Part shown: positions 17,319-27,148 of the stretch, in pieces
Layout of the letters: each line of letters starts with the position of its first letter
How positions within the stretch are numbered: position 1 is the first letter of the stretch
Translations under genes and position numbers: made by a program
The notes under the pieces: model-generated
The model's database searches: none
What the model saw: only the letters and a program-made list of their open reading frames with translations
What the model was told of the DNA's origin: nothing
Source of the DNA: Moraxella sp.
Lineage (GTDB): Bacteria > Pseudomonadota > Gammaproteobacteria > Pseudomonadales > Moraxellaceae
Assembly (NCBI RefSeq): GCF_030525845.1
Contig: NZ_JAUNDY010000014.1
Coordinates: 1-47,103 of the forward strand
Reading direction: 5' to 3'
DNA: 47,103 bases

Positions 17319-19127
17319 ATGAGTAACTTTCACAACACCCCTGCCTCAGCCAGAGTCAAGCGTTTAGACGCCATCAGAGCCATTTTAACTGCACACAACA
17401 TATCTGCCCTCATCATTCCCTCATCTGACCCACATCTGTCAGAATATCTGCCAGAGTATTGGCAAGGCATGTCATGGGTTTCTGGGTTTACAGGCTCGGC
17501 AGGCACGCTGGTTATTACCCTAGATAATGCAGGCTTGTGGACAGACAGTCGCTACTGGGTGCAAGCAACTTTACAACTAGACGGTACAAGCATTAACCTG
17601 CACAAAATCACAAAAGATACGCCCTCTTATGCCAGATTCTTAGCCGATACGCTACCACAGGGGGCAAGTGTCGCCATCGATGGTGCGGTACTATCGCTGT
17701 CTGAACACAAAAACCTAAGTGCTACTTTTGACCCCAAAAACATCACACTCATCACGGATTTGGACATCTTGGGCGAAGTTTGGCAAGAACGCCCTAACCT
17801 ACCCATAAGCCCCATCTATCCACATCAGCGTGAATTTACCGACCTAACCACTCTTGATAAACTTACCAATATTCGCCATGCCATGACAAGGTCTGGGGCG
17901 GATTATCATTTTATCAGTAGCCTAGATGACATCGCCTATATTACCAACCTAAGAGGTGGCGATGTTGATTATAACCCCGTATTTTTATCGCATCTGCTCA
18001 TCAGTCATCAACATGCCACGCTGTTTGTCGATGAGACTAAGCTGACCGCTGATGCTCACTTGGTGTTACATGAGGCAGGCATAACCATCTGCCCTTATGA
18101 TAAAATGGGGGAGGCACTTGGCAAATTGGCTGGCACACTGCTCATTGACCCCGCCAAAATAACCATTGGCACGCTTTCTTGTTTATCCCAACAAGCCACC
18201 TTGTTATCCGCTACCAACCCTAGCACCACCCTAAAAGCCATCAAAACCCCCAAAGAAATCAAACACATCAAATCTGCCATGAGGCAAGACGGGGTTGCGT
18301 TATGCAATTTTTTTGCATGGCTTGAAAAACGACTGACAAACGGCGAAGCACTAAGCGAGTTAGACATTGATGACATGCTTATCCAGACCAGAAGTCGCCA
18401 GCCACACTATGTCTCGCCTAGCTTTGCCACCATCGCAGGCATGGGTGCTAACGGAGCCATCGTGCATTACCGTGCCACCGATGAGCATTTTAGCTATCTT
18501 GATGGCGATGGTTTGCTACTCATTGATTCAGGAGGTCAGTACCAAAACGGCACGACCGACATCACACGCATGGTTGGTATTGGCGACATCACGGACGCCC
18601 AAAAACAAGACATCACATATGTGCTAAAAGCCCATATCGCCCTTGCCAGAGCCCATTTTCCAGCAGGCATATCAGCCCCCCTACTTGATGTGTTGGCACG
18701 CAATCAACTGTGGCAACAAGGTCTTGACTACGGTCATAGTACAGGTCATGGCATTGGCTATTTTTTAAATGTCCATGAAGGTCCTCAAAGCATCTCCTAC
18801 CACGCCCCAGCCACCACCGAACGCACCATGCGTGTTGGCATGATTACCAGTAACGAGCCAGGTCTATACCGAGAAAATCAATGGGGCATTCGTCTTGAAA
18901 ACCTCATGCTGTGCGTACCTGCTGGTCGTAGCGAGTTTGGGGAGTTTTTAAAATTTGAAACACTGACCCTATGTCCATTTGACACACGTCTTATCCTGCC
19001 TCATCTACTTAGCCCAACCGAAAAAGATTGGCTAAATGCCTATCATCAGCATGTTTATGATGAACTCATCAACGAACTAAGTGATGATGCCAAAGCATGG
19101 CTAAATGCACGCACACAGGCAATTTAA
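17319..19127 (+). CDS. pepP: Aminopeptidase P family protein (Xaa-Pro aminopeptidase, M24B)
   Basis: A 602-residue cytosolic metallopeptidase that removes an N-terminal residue preceding proline. It has the three-domain layout of the longer, eukaryote-like aminopeptidase P: two creatinase-like N-terminal domains (about 10-150 and 165-310) and the pita-bread catalytic domain (about 325-545). Metal ligands are visible: LIDSGG (D403), GTTDITR (D about 414), HSTGHGIG (His about 479), TSNEPG (Glu about 515) and RLENL (Glu about 529). A C-terminal tail of about 60 residues follows, as in the human cytosolic enzyme. The symbol is by family; it is not the short E. coli PepP form. Confidence 0.88.
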   Translation: MSNFHNTPASARVKRLDAIRAILTAHNISALIIPSSDPHLSEYLPEYWQGMSWVSGFTGSAGTLVITLDNAGLWTDSRYWVQATLQLDGTSINLHKITKDTPSYARFLADTLPQGASVAIDGAVLSLSEHKNLSATFDPKNITLITDLDILGEVWQERPNLPISPIYPHQREFTDLTTLDKLTNIRHAMTRSGADYHFISSLDDIAYITNLRGGDVDYNPVFLSHLLISHQHATLFVDETKLTADAHLVLHEAGITICPYDKMGEALGKLAGTLLIDPAKITIGTLSCLSQQATLLSATNPSTTLKAIKTPKEIKHIKSAMRQDGVALCNFFAWLEKRLTNGEALSELDIDDMLIQTRSRQPHYVSPSFATIAGMGANGAIVHYRATDEHFSYLDGDGLLLIDSGGQYQNGTTDITRMVGIGDITDAQKQDITYVLKAHIALARAHFPAGISAPLLDVLARNQLWQQGLDYGHSTGHGIGYFLNVHEGPQSISYHAPATTERTMRVGMITSNEPGLYRENQWGIRLENLMLCVPAGRSEFGEFLKFETLTLCPFDTRLILPHLLSPTEKDWLNAYHQHVYDELINELSDDAKAWLNARTQAI

Positions 19128-19245
19128 ACCAACACCAAACACAGCATGTGGCAATACAGACTTTAAGAACCACACCCATAAGCACAGCCAATAAACCAAA
19201 ACCCCACTCAAAATAAGCAATGAACCGCCAAATACTTGACTGCCA

Positions 19246-19362
19246 AAGCCCTCCAAAAACAAAGGTGTTTTGCAAGCCCAAGACGGAGGCGACCACCGCA
19301 TCAGCGACTATGACGACCAAGTGGAGCAAGTGGTGGCGTGGGCTGTATCACTGACCAACTAA
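19246..19362 (+). pseudogene. Decayed 3' fragment of a yqiA-like gene
   Basis: Downstream of the aminopeptidase gene, an open stretch ending in TAA at 19360-19362 reads GVLQAQDGGDHRISDYD and then VEQVVAWAV. This matches the C-terminal end of the yqiA product at 16688-17296, which reads FVLAQDGGDHRISDYD. A 23-base stretch (gcc caa gac gga ggc gac cac cg) is identical in both, while flanking codons differ. A TGA lies in frame just upstream and no start or upstream half of the gene is present. It is best read as the remnant of a second or replaced yqiA copy. Confidence 0.75.
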
Positions 19363-19380
19363 CCCAAATCGGAGCATACC

Positions 19381-19977
19381 ATGCACACTTTATACCTCAG
19401 TACCACCTCGCCTTATACTCGCATTTTGCTTATGATTGCTAAGTTAGAGCAAGTGGATTTGGCATTAAAATTCGTTACCCCTTGGGACAACCCTGCCGAG
19501 CTGACCGCCGTCAATTCGTTCAGCCAAGTGCCAGCCCTCCTACTTGATACAGGCGAGGTCATCACCGAAACACCACTCATCATTCAAGCCATCGCCCCAC
19601 AAGTCTATACCAACACCACCACCGATTTGCCAAACATCGCCAAAGCCTTTGGGATTTTGGCACAGGGCGTGCGTGCGTTTTCTACCGAGCGATTTACCCC
19701 AGAAGGGCACGATTTGCACCCCTTTGTGGCACGCTCCACCGAGCTGTTACAGACCACTTTGCCAAACCTACCCACCTTATCAGCGACCAGCACCGCTTGG
19801 GGCGATAGGGTGCTGATGTCGGCACTCATTTGGATTGGCGTACGACTGCCTCATGTGTTTGAGACATTGAGCGACACCAACAAACAAGCGGTAAACGAAT
19901 TTCATCAAAGTCCACTCATGCAAAGACTCAATGCTGATGTGTTAGAAAATAAGCCAAGTTGGGTGGGGGATTTGTAA
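19381..19977 (+). CDS. Glutathione S-transferase family protein
   Basis: A 198-residue soluble protein with the two-domain GST layout: a thioredoxin-like N-terminal domain (1-75) with the TTSPYTRILLMIA start, the SQVPALLL cis-Pro loop and ETPLIIQAI (the ESxxI glutathione-binding position, here ET), then an all-helical C-terminal domain. The start at 19381 follows GGAG by a few bases. The substrate is unknown. The gene ends before a weak hairpin (19992-20015) and converges on the broken recQ-like gene. Confidence 0.82.
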   Translation: MHTLYLSTTSPYTRILLMIAKLEQVDLALKFVTPWDNPAELTAVNSFSQVPALLLDTGEVITETPLIIQAIAPQVYTNTTTDLPNIAKAFGILAQGVRAFSTERFTPEGHDLHPFVARSTELLQTTLPNLPTLSATSTAWGDRVLMSALIWIGVRLPHVFETLSDTNKQAVNEFHQSPLMQRLNADVLENKPSWVGDL

Positions 19978-20053
19978 TCTCTTGCCCTAAAACCACCATG
20001 TGAGAATATGGTGGTGTTGTCGCACCACAAAATACACACCAAACCCTAAACGG

Positions 20054-23000
20054 TTAATGATATTTTTGCAAATAAACCATTGGCAACACAATACGAATCT
20101 TCTGATGTTGCTTGTCTTTGTTTTGCCAAAGTACGATAAAATTGACTTTTGCACCTACGAGCTGATAACCTTTATTAAAATACCCTGCCAATTCATTTTT
20201 GAATTTTTTAGAAAAAACAGCCACTTGGTTGCCATGCTCATCACAACAGCCCTGATAATATTGGTTTGCAAACACACTCAAAGTTGCCCCCGCCCTAAGT
20301 GGTTCAATGGCAATTTGAGATTTATAAAACCAATCCAAATACACATCATCAAGCTTCAAATACCGCACCAACTCCCTAAATTCTAGGGGATTGCCTTGAT
20401 AAGTTAGCCAATCAACACCCTCTTTGGGCAACAGCTCGTTCACCGCCATACTGTTCGACACAACCGTCAAATGCGATTTGGCACGAGAGAACGCCACATA
20501 AAATTCACGTTTTTTGACATCATCAAGTTTGCCGTATGGTAGGTGTTTGGGTTGAATGTTTTTGTGGTCAATCAGCACAAACACGCTGTCAAACTCACGT
20601 CCTTTGGCTTTATGAATGGTGGATAGCGTTACCACGCCTTTTTCAGGGTGATAAAAATGCTCCAATTTGGATTCTTTGATGAACACTCGCCAATCCGAAA
20701 CGTATTTGCGGTTGGGGCAACTTTGTTCAAACGCACGCATGATGTTTTGCAATAAAGACAAACGTACGCTGGTTGCAAGATAATTTACCGCTTGCTGTTT
20801 GGCGTTTGCCCACATACCTTGATTGAAAGCGTGTTTTAATTCGCCCACCGAAAAATTGACCTCAATCCAGTCGTTGTGAATTTTGTCAGATTGTTTGGAC
20901 AGCTCCGATATATGACGCACAACAAATTCGCCCAGCACCGCTTTGCGAGCGAGTATGTTATTTAAGCTTTGCAAATCCTGTTTTAGGACAAATTCAGCAC
21001 CATTTTCTTCGTCTCGCCCCAGATGGTTTTTAATCCGCCAAAAGTTAATGAGCGTGTTGATGTGTTTGGGCGTGGCTTGGGGAAAACGGTCTTGGACTTG
21101 TTGGGCAAACTCTTTGAGCGACCAGCTTGGGTGATGATAAGCAAAAACGTCCAGCATGGCTTTTTCCACATGAAGCCAACGGTTAAGCTGAGTCATGCTG
21201 TCGCTGGTACGGGTGTTTTTACCGATAAAGGCTTGCAAATCCTGCTGATTTGCCAAAATCCCCTCTTCGGTGAGCCACGTTACGATTCGCACGACTCGTT
21301 CTATTTTTAGCCCCAAAACATCCGCCAAATAATCCACCCGAGATTCACCGTCTTCATCGGTGCTGGCTTGGCTTTTTTGAGAAAATAGCTTTTTGATGAT
21401 TCGCCGAGCGGATTCTTTTTCGTCAGGGTAAATGAGCGTGGATGCGTTGATTTTATCAATCGCTTCTATGGCGTTTTTGCTGATGATACTCGTGGCAAAC
21501 ACACGAGGCATATTTTGTCCACGTTTGATATAGCCTGCGTCTTCAAGTGCCAAAATGGCAGTTTTGACACGAGTTTCTATCTCATCAGGACGTCCATCAT
21601 TCCAGCCTGCCTGTCGTGCGATTTGTAAGGCAGATTCACAAATGCGAGGACGCACACCACACAGCTCTTTGATGGCTCGCCAGATTTGTTTGATTTCACT
21701 GACTGAAAGTTTGGTTTGGTTGAGTAGGGTAAAATGCTTATCCAAATCCTCAGAGGCATTAAACAGCACATAACAATCCGCCAAAATCCCCTCATCACGC
21801 CCTGCTCGCCCTGCCTCTTGCACATAATTTTCCAACGAATCAGAAATATCATAATGCACCACCAAACCCACATTGGGTTTGTCCACCCCCAATTTGAGCT
21901 TCGTCCGCCTTAAAGGCATTTTGGTTGGCGATTTTTTCGTCCACACTCATTTTGCCATGATATGCCAACGCCCCAAAACCGTCTTTTTGCAAACGCTCAC
22001 TCAGCGATGTCGTGCGTGTGGTGTAAGATACATAGACGATGGTTGGGCAATGATGAGATTCTATCAACTGGCGTAAGACTTGGTATTTTTCATCTTCGTC
22101 TTTTTGAGCAAGCACTTGATAACGCAGATTTTTGCGAGTTACAGGGGCAATGAACTTGGTCAAGGTCAGTCCCAATTCACGCTCAAAATACGCACAAATA
22201 TCCTTGATGACTTGGATTTTGGCGGTGGCGGTAAAGCACGAAACAGGAATGGGGTGGGTAAGTTGTTTCTTGGCTTGCAACGTGCGAATAAACTCGCCAA
22301 TATACAAATAATCCACCCGAAAATCCTGTCCCCACGCCGAAAAACAATGTGCTTCATCAATGACAAATCGTGCGATGTTCCGCCCAAGCAATAATCGCTC
22401 TATCGTGCGTGAACGCAAACTCTCAGGCGATAGATACAGTAGGCTTGCCGAGCCGTCTGCCACTCGTTCCACCGACTTTTGACGTTCAATGGGGTCAAGC
22501 AGTCCATTGATGGTAACTGCTTCACTGATACCTTTTTGTTCTAGGTTGTCCACTTGGTCTTTCATAAGAGACAACAAAGGCGAGATGACCACCGTTAGGG
22601 CTTTGGCTCGCTCGCCTGCAATGAGAGCTGGCACTTGAAATGTAACCGATTTGCCACCCCCAGTCGGAAAAACCGCCAACAGCGAACCGCCTTGTATGGC
22701 GTGCTGGGCGGTTTGCTCTTGTAGGGGTTTGTCATCATATTGGCGAAAACTGGGGAATTTAAAATAGCGTTTTAAGCCATTGATGGCACTGAGTTCGGTT
22801 TGGCAATAAGCACATGAAAGGCAAGGCGTGTTTCTTAGTTGGTTTAATATCGGTTCAATTTTAGGGTATTGATGTTGCAACCACGCAGGCGTGATTGAAT
22901 AACGGCTCTGACTATGAATGAGTGCCAGTGCATAAGCCAACTCCACAGGCGAATGCTCAATCATCTCATCAAGCGGGGCATTTTGACAAATGTGCGTTTG

Positions 23001-23510
23001 AAAAGCATCAACAATCAGCGAAGCTAACTCTTCATCAATGTCTTCAAATTTTATAAAATCAAAAAACGCCCCAAAACCTGCCTGATGACGTAGCAACTGA
23101 TAAAAAATCCGCTCCACACCAATAGGCAACTCGCCAAAGGCTCGGATTTGGTCATCGAGCAAGGCTTGGGTAATCAGGCAGTCATTTAGGGGGTTGTTGG
23201 ATTCTTCTAGTTGGATTTTATAATCTTTGTCCAACGCATGATAAGGACGAGCAGGAAATAATAAAGGCGATAACAACAACGTATCAATGACATGCATTTT
23301 GTTTTTGCCAATGGCAGTCAAATCACCTTGCAGATAATGAAAATCATGTGCCAAAAAATTATGACCGCAGATGAATTTGGCGGACTTGATGAAGTTGATG
23401 AGTTCATGCGGTCGGTTTTGATGAAAATGATGCTGTCCACAAACCGCCCCAATATCCGCAATCTTATTTTTACTGTCAATTTCCAAATCCACAAAGGCAA
23501 TGCTTATCAT
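20054..23510 (-). pseudogene. Exonuclease-RecQ-UvrD_C fusion helicase gene, frameshifted by a 26-nt deletion
   Basis: Two overlapping minus-strand frames together encode one protein of about 1150 residues. The N-terminus is a DEDDh-type 3'-5' exonuclease (FVDLEID; GHNFLAHD; YHALDKD). Next comes a RecQ-type helicase core with motif I PTGGGKS (K about 287), motif II DEAH (about 383) and, after the break, motif VI QEAGRAGRD. A UvrD/Rep-like C-terminal block follows (LSTIHKAKGREF; YVAFSRAKSHLTV). At 21890/21891 the frame breaks: codons for AQI are joined through one spare base to those for GVDKPNV. RecQ proteins have nine residues here, the VATxAFGM core of motif V. So 26 bases appear lost, removing motif V and shifting the frame. 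The rest of both frames is open, so the loss looks recent. The start at 23510 has a GGAG site. Confidence 0.85.
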
Positions 23511-23670
23511 GAGTTACTCCAATTTTTGGGTATGATAGCAAATTTATGATGGTTTAAAAAGCAATTAGGCACATCATACCCACCTTATGATATCATCTTC
23601 AACGACCGCCATTATGAAAATTGCCAAAAATCGGTTACAATACCACCCAAATTTTATGTTAAGAACGACG

Positions 23671-25575
23671 ATGACCAACACTTCCCAAAACTACACTACC
23701 CAAAACCTAGAAGTCTTAGAAGGGCTAGAACCCGTCCGCCGTCGCCCTGGTATGTACACCGACACCACTCGCCCCAATCACTTGGCGGCAGAAGTGATTG
23801 ACAACTCGGTGGACGAAGCCTTGGCAGGACACGCCAAACACATCACGGTAACGCTCCACACAGACGGCTCGCTCTCCGTGCTTGATGACGGGCGGGGCAT
23901 GCCCACCGACATTCACCCAGAGTTTAAGCAGTCGGGCATTGAGCTGATTCTTACTCGCCTGCACGCAGGGGGCAAATTCTCCACCGACAATTACGCCATT
24001 TCAGGCGGTTTGCACGGCGTGGGCATCAGCGTGGTCAATGCCTTATCCAAAAAAGTAGAAGTCATCGTGTGGCGAGACGGCACAGAATACCAGATGAATT
24101 TTGACAATGCCGTCCCCATCGCTCCCTTAGCCAGCACGCCTGCCCCCACCAAGAAAAAACGAGGGACGCAGGTGCGGTTTTGGGTGGACGAAAAATACTT
24201 TGATAACCCCAAATTTGCCATCAAAGCCCTAAAACACAGCCTAAAAGCCAAAGCGGTGCTTTGTACAGGGTTAAAAATTGACTTTATTAATGAAATTGAA
24301 CCAAGCGAGAGTGAGAGCTGGCAATACACGGACGGCGTGGTGCAGTATTTGACCGAAGAGATTGGCGATTTGGCGATTTTGCCCGATGTGCCGTTTTATT
24401 TTAGTGCCGAGCCGACCGCAGGCGAGCGGGGCGGGGCAACCTTTGCCATTGCGTGGCTCCCTGACGGTGGCACGCCCATTACCGAAAGTTATGTTAATCT
24501 AATTCCCACCGCACAAGGTGGCACGCACGTCAATGGGCTACGCACGGGGATTACGGACGCCTTGCGAGAATTTTGTGAAATTCATAACCTACTGCCCAGA
24601 AATGTCCGTCTGACGGGCGATGATGTGTGGGACGGGGTTAATTATATTTTGTCCTTAAAATTTGCCGAACCGCAGTTTAGCGGACAAACCAAAGAACGCC
24701 TATCCAGCCGTGAAGCGTCGCCCCTTGTGCAAGCTCTTGCCAAAGATGCGTTTAGCCTGTGGCTAAGCTCCCACCCAGACACCGCCAAAGCCATTGCCGA
24801 GCTTGCCATCACCAAAGCGGGAAAAAGGCTCAAATCCGCCCAAAAAGTCGCCCGCAAAAAAATCACCCAAGGCCCTGCCTTACCGGGAAAATTAGCCGAT
24901 TGTAAGGGCGAATTTAAGGACGGAGCGGAGCTGTTTTTGGTAGAAGGTGACAGTGCAGGCGGGTCAGCCAAGCAAGCACGAGACCGCCATTTTCAGGCGA
25001 TTTTGCCTTTGCGGGGTAAAATCCTAAACACGTGGGAGGTCTCACACGACACCGTGCTATCCAGCCAAGAGATTCACGACATCGCCATCGCCATTGGCAT
25101 TGACCCCAATTCTGACGACTTATCCGAGCTTCGTTATGAAAAAGTGTGCATTTTGGCGGACGCAGACTCGGACGGCTTGCACATTGCCACGTTGATTTGT
25201 GCGTTGTTTGTCAAACATTTTAGGGCTTTGGTGGAAGCAGGGCATTTGTTTGTGGCAATGCCCCCACTTTATCGGGTGGACATTGGCAAGGACGTGCATT
25301 ATGCCCTTGATGACGATGAATTACAAAGCATTCTTAAAAAGACTAAAAACAAGGGCAAACCCCAAATCACCCGCTTTAAGGGCTTGGGCGAGATGAACCC
25401 CGACCATTTGCGTGAAACAACCATGAACCCCGACACCAGACGACTGGTTCAGCTGGATTTGGACGATTTTGCCAATACCAATAGCGTGATGGACATGCTC
25501 CTTGCCAAAAAAAGAAGTGGCGACCGCAAAGCGTGGCTAGAACAAAAGGGCGATTTGGCGGATTTGGGGGTATAA
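23671..25575 (+). CDS. parE: DNA topoisomerase IV subunit B
   Basis: ParE is the ATPase subunit of topoisomerase IV, which unlinks daughter chromosomes with ParC. The 634-residue protein starts its conserved part with YTTQNLEVLEGLEPVRRRPGMY. It has the GHKL ATP site (EVIDNSVDEALAG, DDGRGMP, GGLHGVG), the transducer domain, and the TOPRIM domain with EGDSAGGSAKQARDR (about 424-438) and DADSDGLHI (about 496-504). DSDGLHI rather than DVDGAHI distinguishes ParE from GyrB. I chose the ATG at 23671 (MTNTSQNY) because family members begin within a few residues of this point; earlier in-frame starts at 23587 and 23656 add unconserved residues. Confidence 0.95.
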   Translation: MTNTSQNYTTQNLEVLEGLEPVRRRPGMYTDTTRPNHLAAEVIDNSVDEALAGHAKHITVTLHTDGSLSVLDDGRGMPTDIHPEFKQSGIELILTRLHAGGKFSTDNYAISGGLHGVGISVVNALSKKVEVIVWRDGTEYQMNFDNAVPIAPLASTPAPTKKKRGTQVRFWVDEKYFDNPKFAIKALKHSLKAKAVLCTGLKIDFINEIEPSESESWQYTDGVVQYLTEEIGDLAILPDVPFYFSAEPTAGERGGATFAIAWLPDGGTPITESYVNLIPTAQGGTHVNGLRTGITDALREFCEIHNLLPRNVRLTGDDVWDGVNYILSLKFAEPQFSGQTKERLSSREASPLVQALAKDAFSLWLSSHPDTAKAIAELAITKAGKRLKSAQKVARKKITQGPALPGKLADCKGEFKDGAELFLVEGDSAGGSAKQARDRHFQAILPLRGKILNTWEVSHDTVLSSQEIHDIAIAIGIDPNSDDLSELRYEKVCILADADSDGLHIATLICALFVKHFRALVEAGHLFVAMPPLYRVDIGKDVHYALDDDELQSILKKTKNKGKPQITRFKGLGEMNPDHLRETTMNPDTRRLVQLDLDDFANTNSVMDMLLAKKRSGDRKAWLEQKGDLADLGV

Positions 25576-25587
25576 CCATCATCAGTC

Positions 25588-27060
25588 ATGAAACCTTGCC
25601 CGATACTGACCGCTCTTGCTCCCCTTGCTCACATCGACCGTCCACTCTATGTGGCGTGTAGTGGTGGGCGAGATTCGCTTGCTTTGGCTTATGGCTGTTT
25701 TTTGCTTTATAAACAAGGCAAATTATCCGCCTTGCCGACCTTACTTCATGTTCATCATGGCATGCAAAAGGCGAATGACGATTGGGCGGATTTTGTGGCA
25801 AATTGGGCGAGCAGTCATGGGTTTTCTTGTCAAATTTTACCCTTAAATTTAAACAAAAAAACCGAAACCACCGCCCGCCACGCACGTTATCACACCTTAG
25901 CCAACGCCATGCATGAGGACGGCGTATTACTGGTGGCTCATCACAGCGATGACCAAGCCGAAACCGTACTTATGCGACTTATCAATGGAGCAGGCGTGCA
26001 GGGTTTGTCAGGCATGAGGGCGTGGCAGGTGCGTACTGTGGGCGACAGAGAGCTTGCCATTCATCGTCCGCTCTTGTCCGTCTCTCGGGGGGACATTACC
26101 GCCTTTGCTCATGCCCACGCCCTAGCCTATGTGGACGACCCCACCAATGAAGAGAGTGATAATGCCAGAAGTTTTATCAGAAATGAGATTTTGCCACGCC
26201 TAACTGTCCTAAACCCCAAAACCACCCAAAACATCGCTCGTAGTGCCGCCCTCATGGCTGATGCTCATGCTCTTATCAGCAAGACGGCTTTTGAGCTGTT
26301 TTGTCAATGCGTGATTGCAACCCCTCACACACCTTTTGTAAATCGCCTAAGCGTCAGCAAAATACAAAAGCTTGCAAAACACCAACAATCGGCGATAATA
26401 CGGTATTTTGTACAAGGGGGCGAGCCATTACCACCCAACCATCAGACCGTTACCGATGTTTTACACCTCATCGCTCGCACCGACGGCGACCATCAGACGA
26501 GGATTTTTTGGCAAAATGATGGCGTACAAGACGGTCAGGATTATACCATTTGTCGTTATCAAGACACCCTTTATCGCTATCATCATAAGCTGTTTTTGTT
26601 GTTACAAGATGAGCCATACTGTGATGGCGTGTTGCTTGGCGATGATGAAAAAATTCTTTTAAAAAGAAATGCTCAATTTTGTCTGTTTTTTCATTATCAT
26701 GATGAAGTCAAAGCCCTTTTTTATGGTAAATCTGCCCTGATGAAACCCATCACTCGCACCGATGTGTTATTTATTTATCAGCCCTATGTGGACAAGGAGG
26801 GTTATGAGCAAATTGGCTTCATCAAATTGCAAGGTAAAAAACTCTATCAGCACCTACACATTCCCTCATGGCAACGCAAAAGCCTGTGGGCAATTTATGT
26901 GAGTGATGAACCTGTGATGATGATGAGTATGGAGCAGATGTGGCTGACAAAAAGTGCAATATTTGATGAGCTAAACCAAGCATTTGCCAGTGGCATGGGG
27001 CAGACATGGTTGGCGGTGGATTTATCAAAAAAGCACAGGGCGGATTTGATAAGCGTATAA
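25588..27060 (+). CDS. tilS: tRNA(Ile)-lysidine synthase
   Basis: TilS attaches lysine to C34 of the tRNA-Ile CAU anticodon so that it reads AUA, an essential step. The 490-residue protein has the PP-loop ATP motif SGGRDS (residues 25-30), the HVHHGMQ block near 56-62, AHHSDDQAETVLMRLINGAGVQGLSGM (about 114-140) and a C-terminal region of the TilS type. The consensus is SGGxDS, so Arg at the variable position is acceptable. It starts 12 bases after parE, so the two are likely co-transcribed. Confidence 0.93.
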   Translation: MKPCPILTALAPLAHIDRPLYVACSGGRDSLALAYGCFLLYKQGKLSALPTLLHVHHGMQKANDDWADFVANWASSHGFSCQILPLNLNKKTETTARHARYHTLANAMHEDGVLLVAHHSDDQAETVLMRLINGAGVQGLSGMRAWQVRTVGDRELAIHRPLLSVSRGDITAFAHAHALAYVDDPTNEESDNARSFIRNEILPRLTVLNPKTTQNIARSAALMADAHALISKTAFELFCQCVIATPHTPFVNRLSVSKIQKLAKHQQSAIIRYFVQGGEPLPPNHQTVTDVLHLIARTDGDHQTRIFWQNDGVQDGQDYTICRYQDTLYRYHHKLFLLLQDEPYCDGVLLGDDEKILLKRNAQFCLFFHYHDEVKALFYGKSALMKPITRTDVLFIYQPYVDKEGYEQIGFIKLQGKKLYQHLHIPSWQRKSLWAIYVSDEPVMMMSMEQMWLTKSAIFDELNQAFASGMGQTWLAVDLSKKHRADLISV

Positions 27061-27084
27061 GCTTGACAATTTTTAGGTAAAGTT

Positions 27085-27113
27085 TTGCACAATCGGTGCA
27101 TTTTAGGTACAAT
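27085..27113 (+). promoter_or_regulatory. Sigma-70 promoter candidate for proC
   Basis: TTGCAC (27085-27090), a 17-base spacer and TACAAT (27108-27113) give a good match to sigma-70 consensus, ending 35 bases before the proC start. Another TTGACA at 27063-27068 has no matching -10 element at the right distance. Confidence 0.6.
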
Positions 27114-27148
27114 AGCAGACGGTTTTTGTTTTAAAATTAGGAAAAATA

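Noticed and set aside
19069-19329. Hydrophobic minus-strand open frames overlapping the end of the aminopeptidase gene and the yqiA fragment
   Set aside because: They lack a good ribosome site, overlap real coding sequence at one end and match no family I know. More likely chance frames over low-complexity and decayed DNA.
19992-20015. Hairpin after the GST gene as a terminator
   Set aside because: ACCACCAT and ATGGTGGT pair well, but there is no T run in either direction, so I did not list it as a terminator.
21849-21946. Two separate overlapping helicase genes rather than one broken gene
   Set aside because: The two products are consecutive parts of one RecQ core and the overlap lacks start signals; the missing motif V explains the split.
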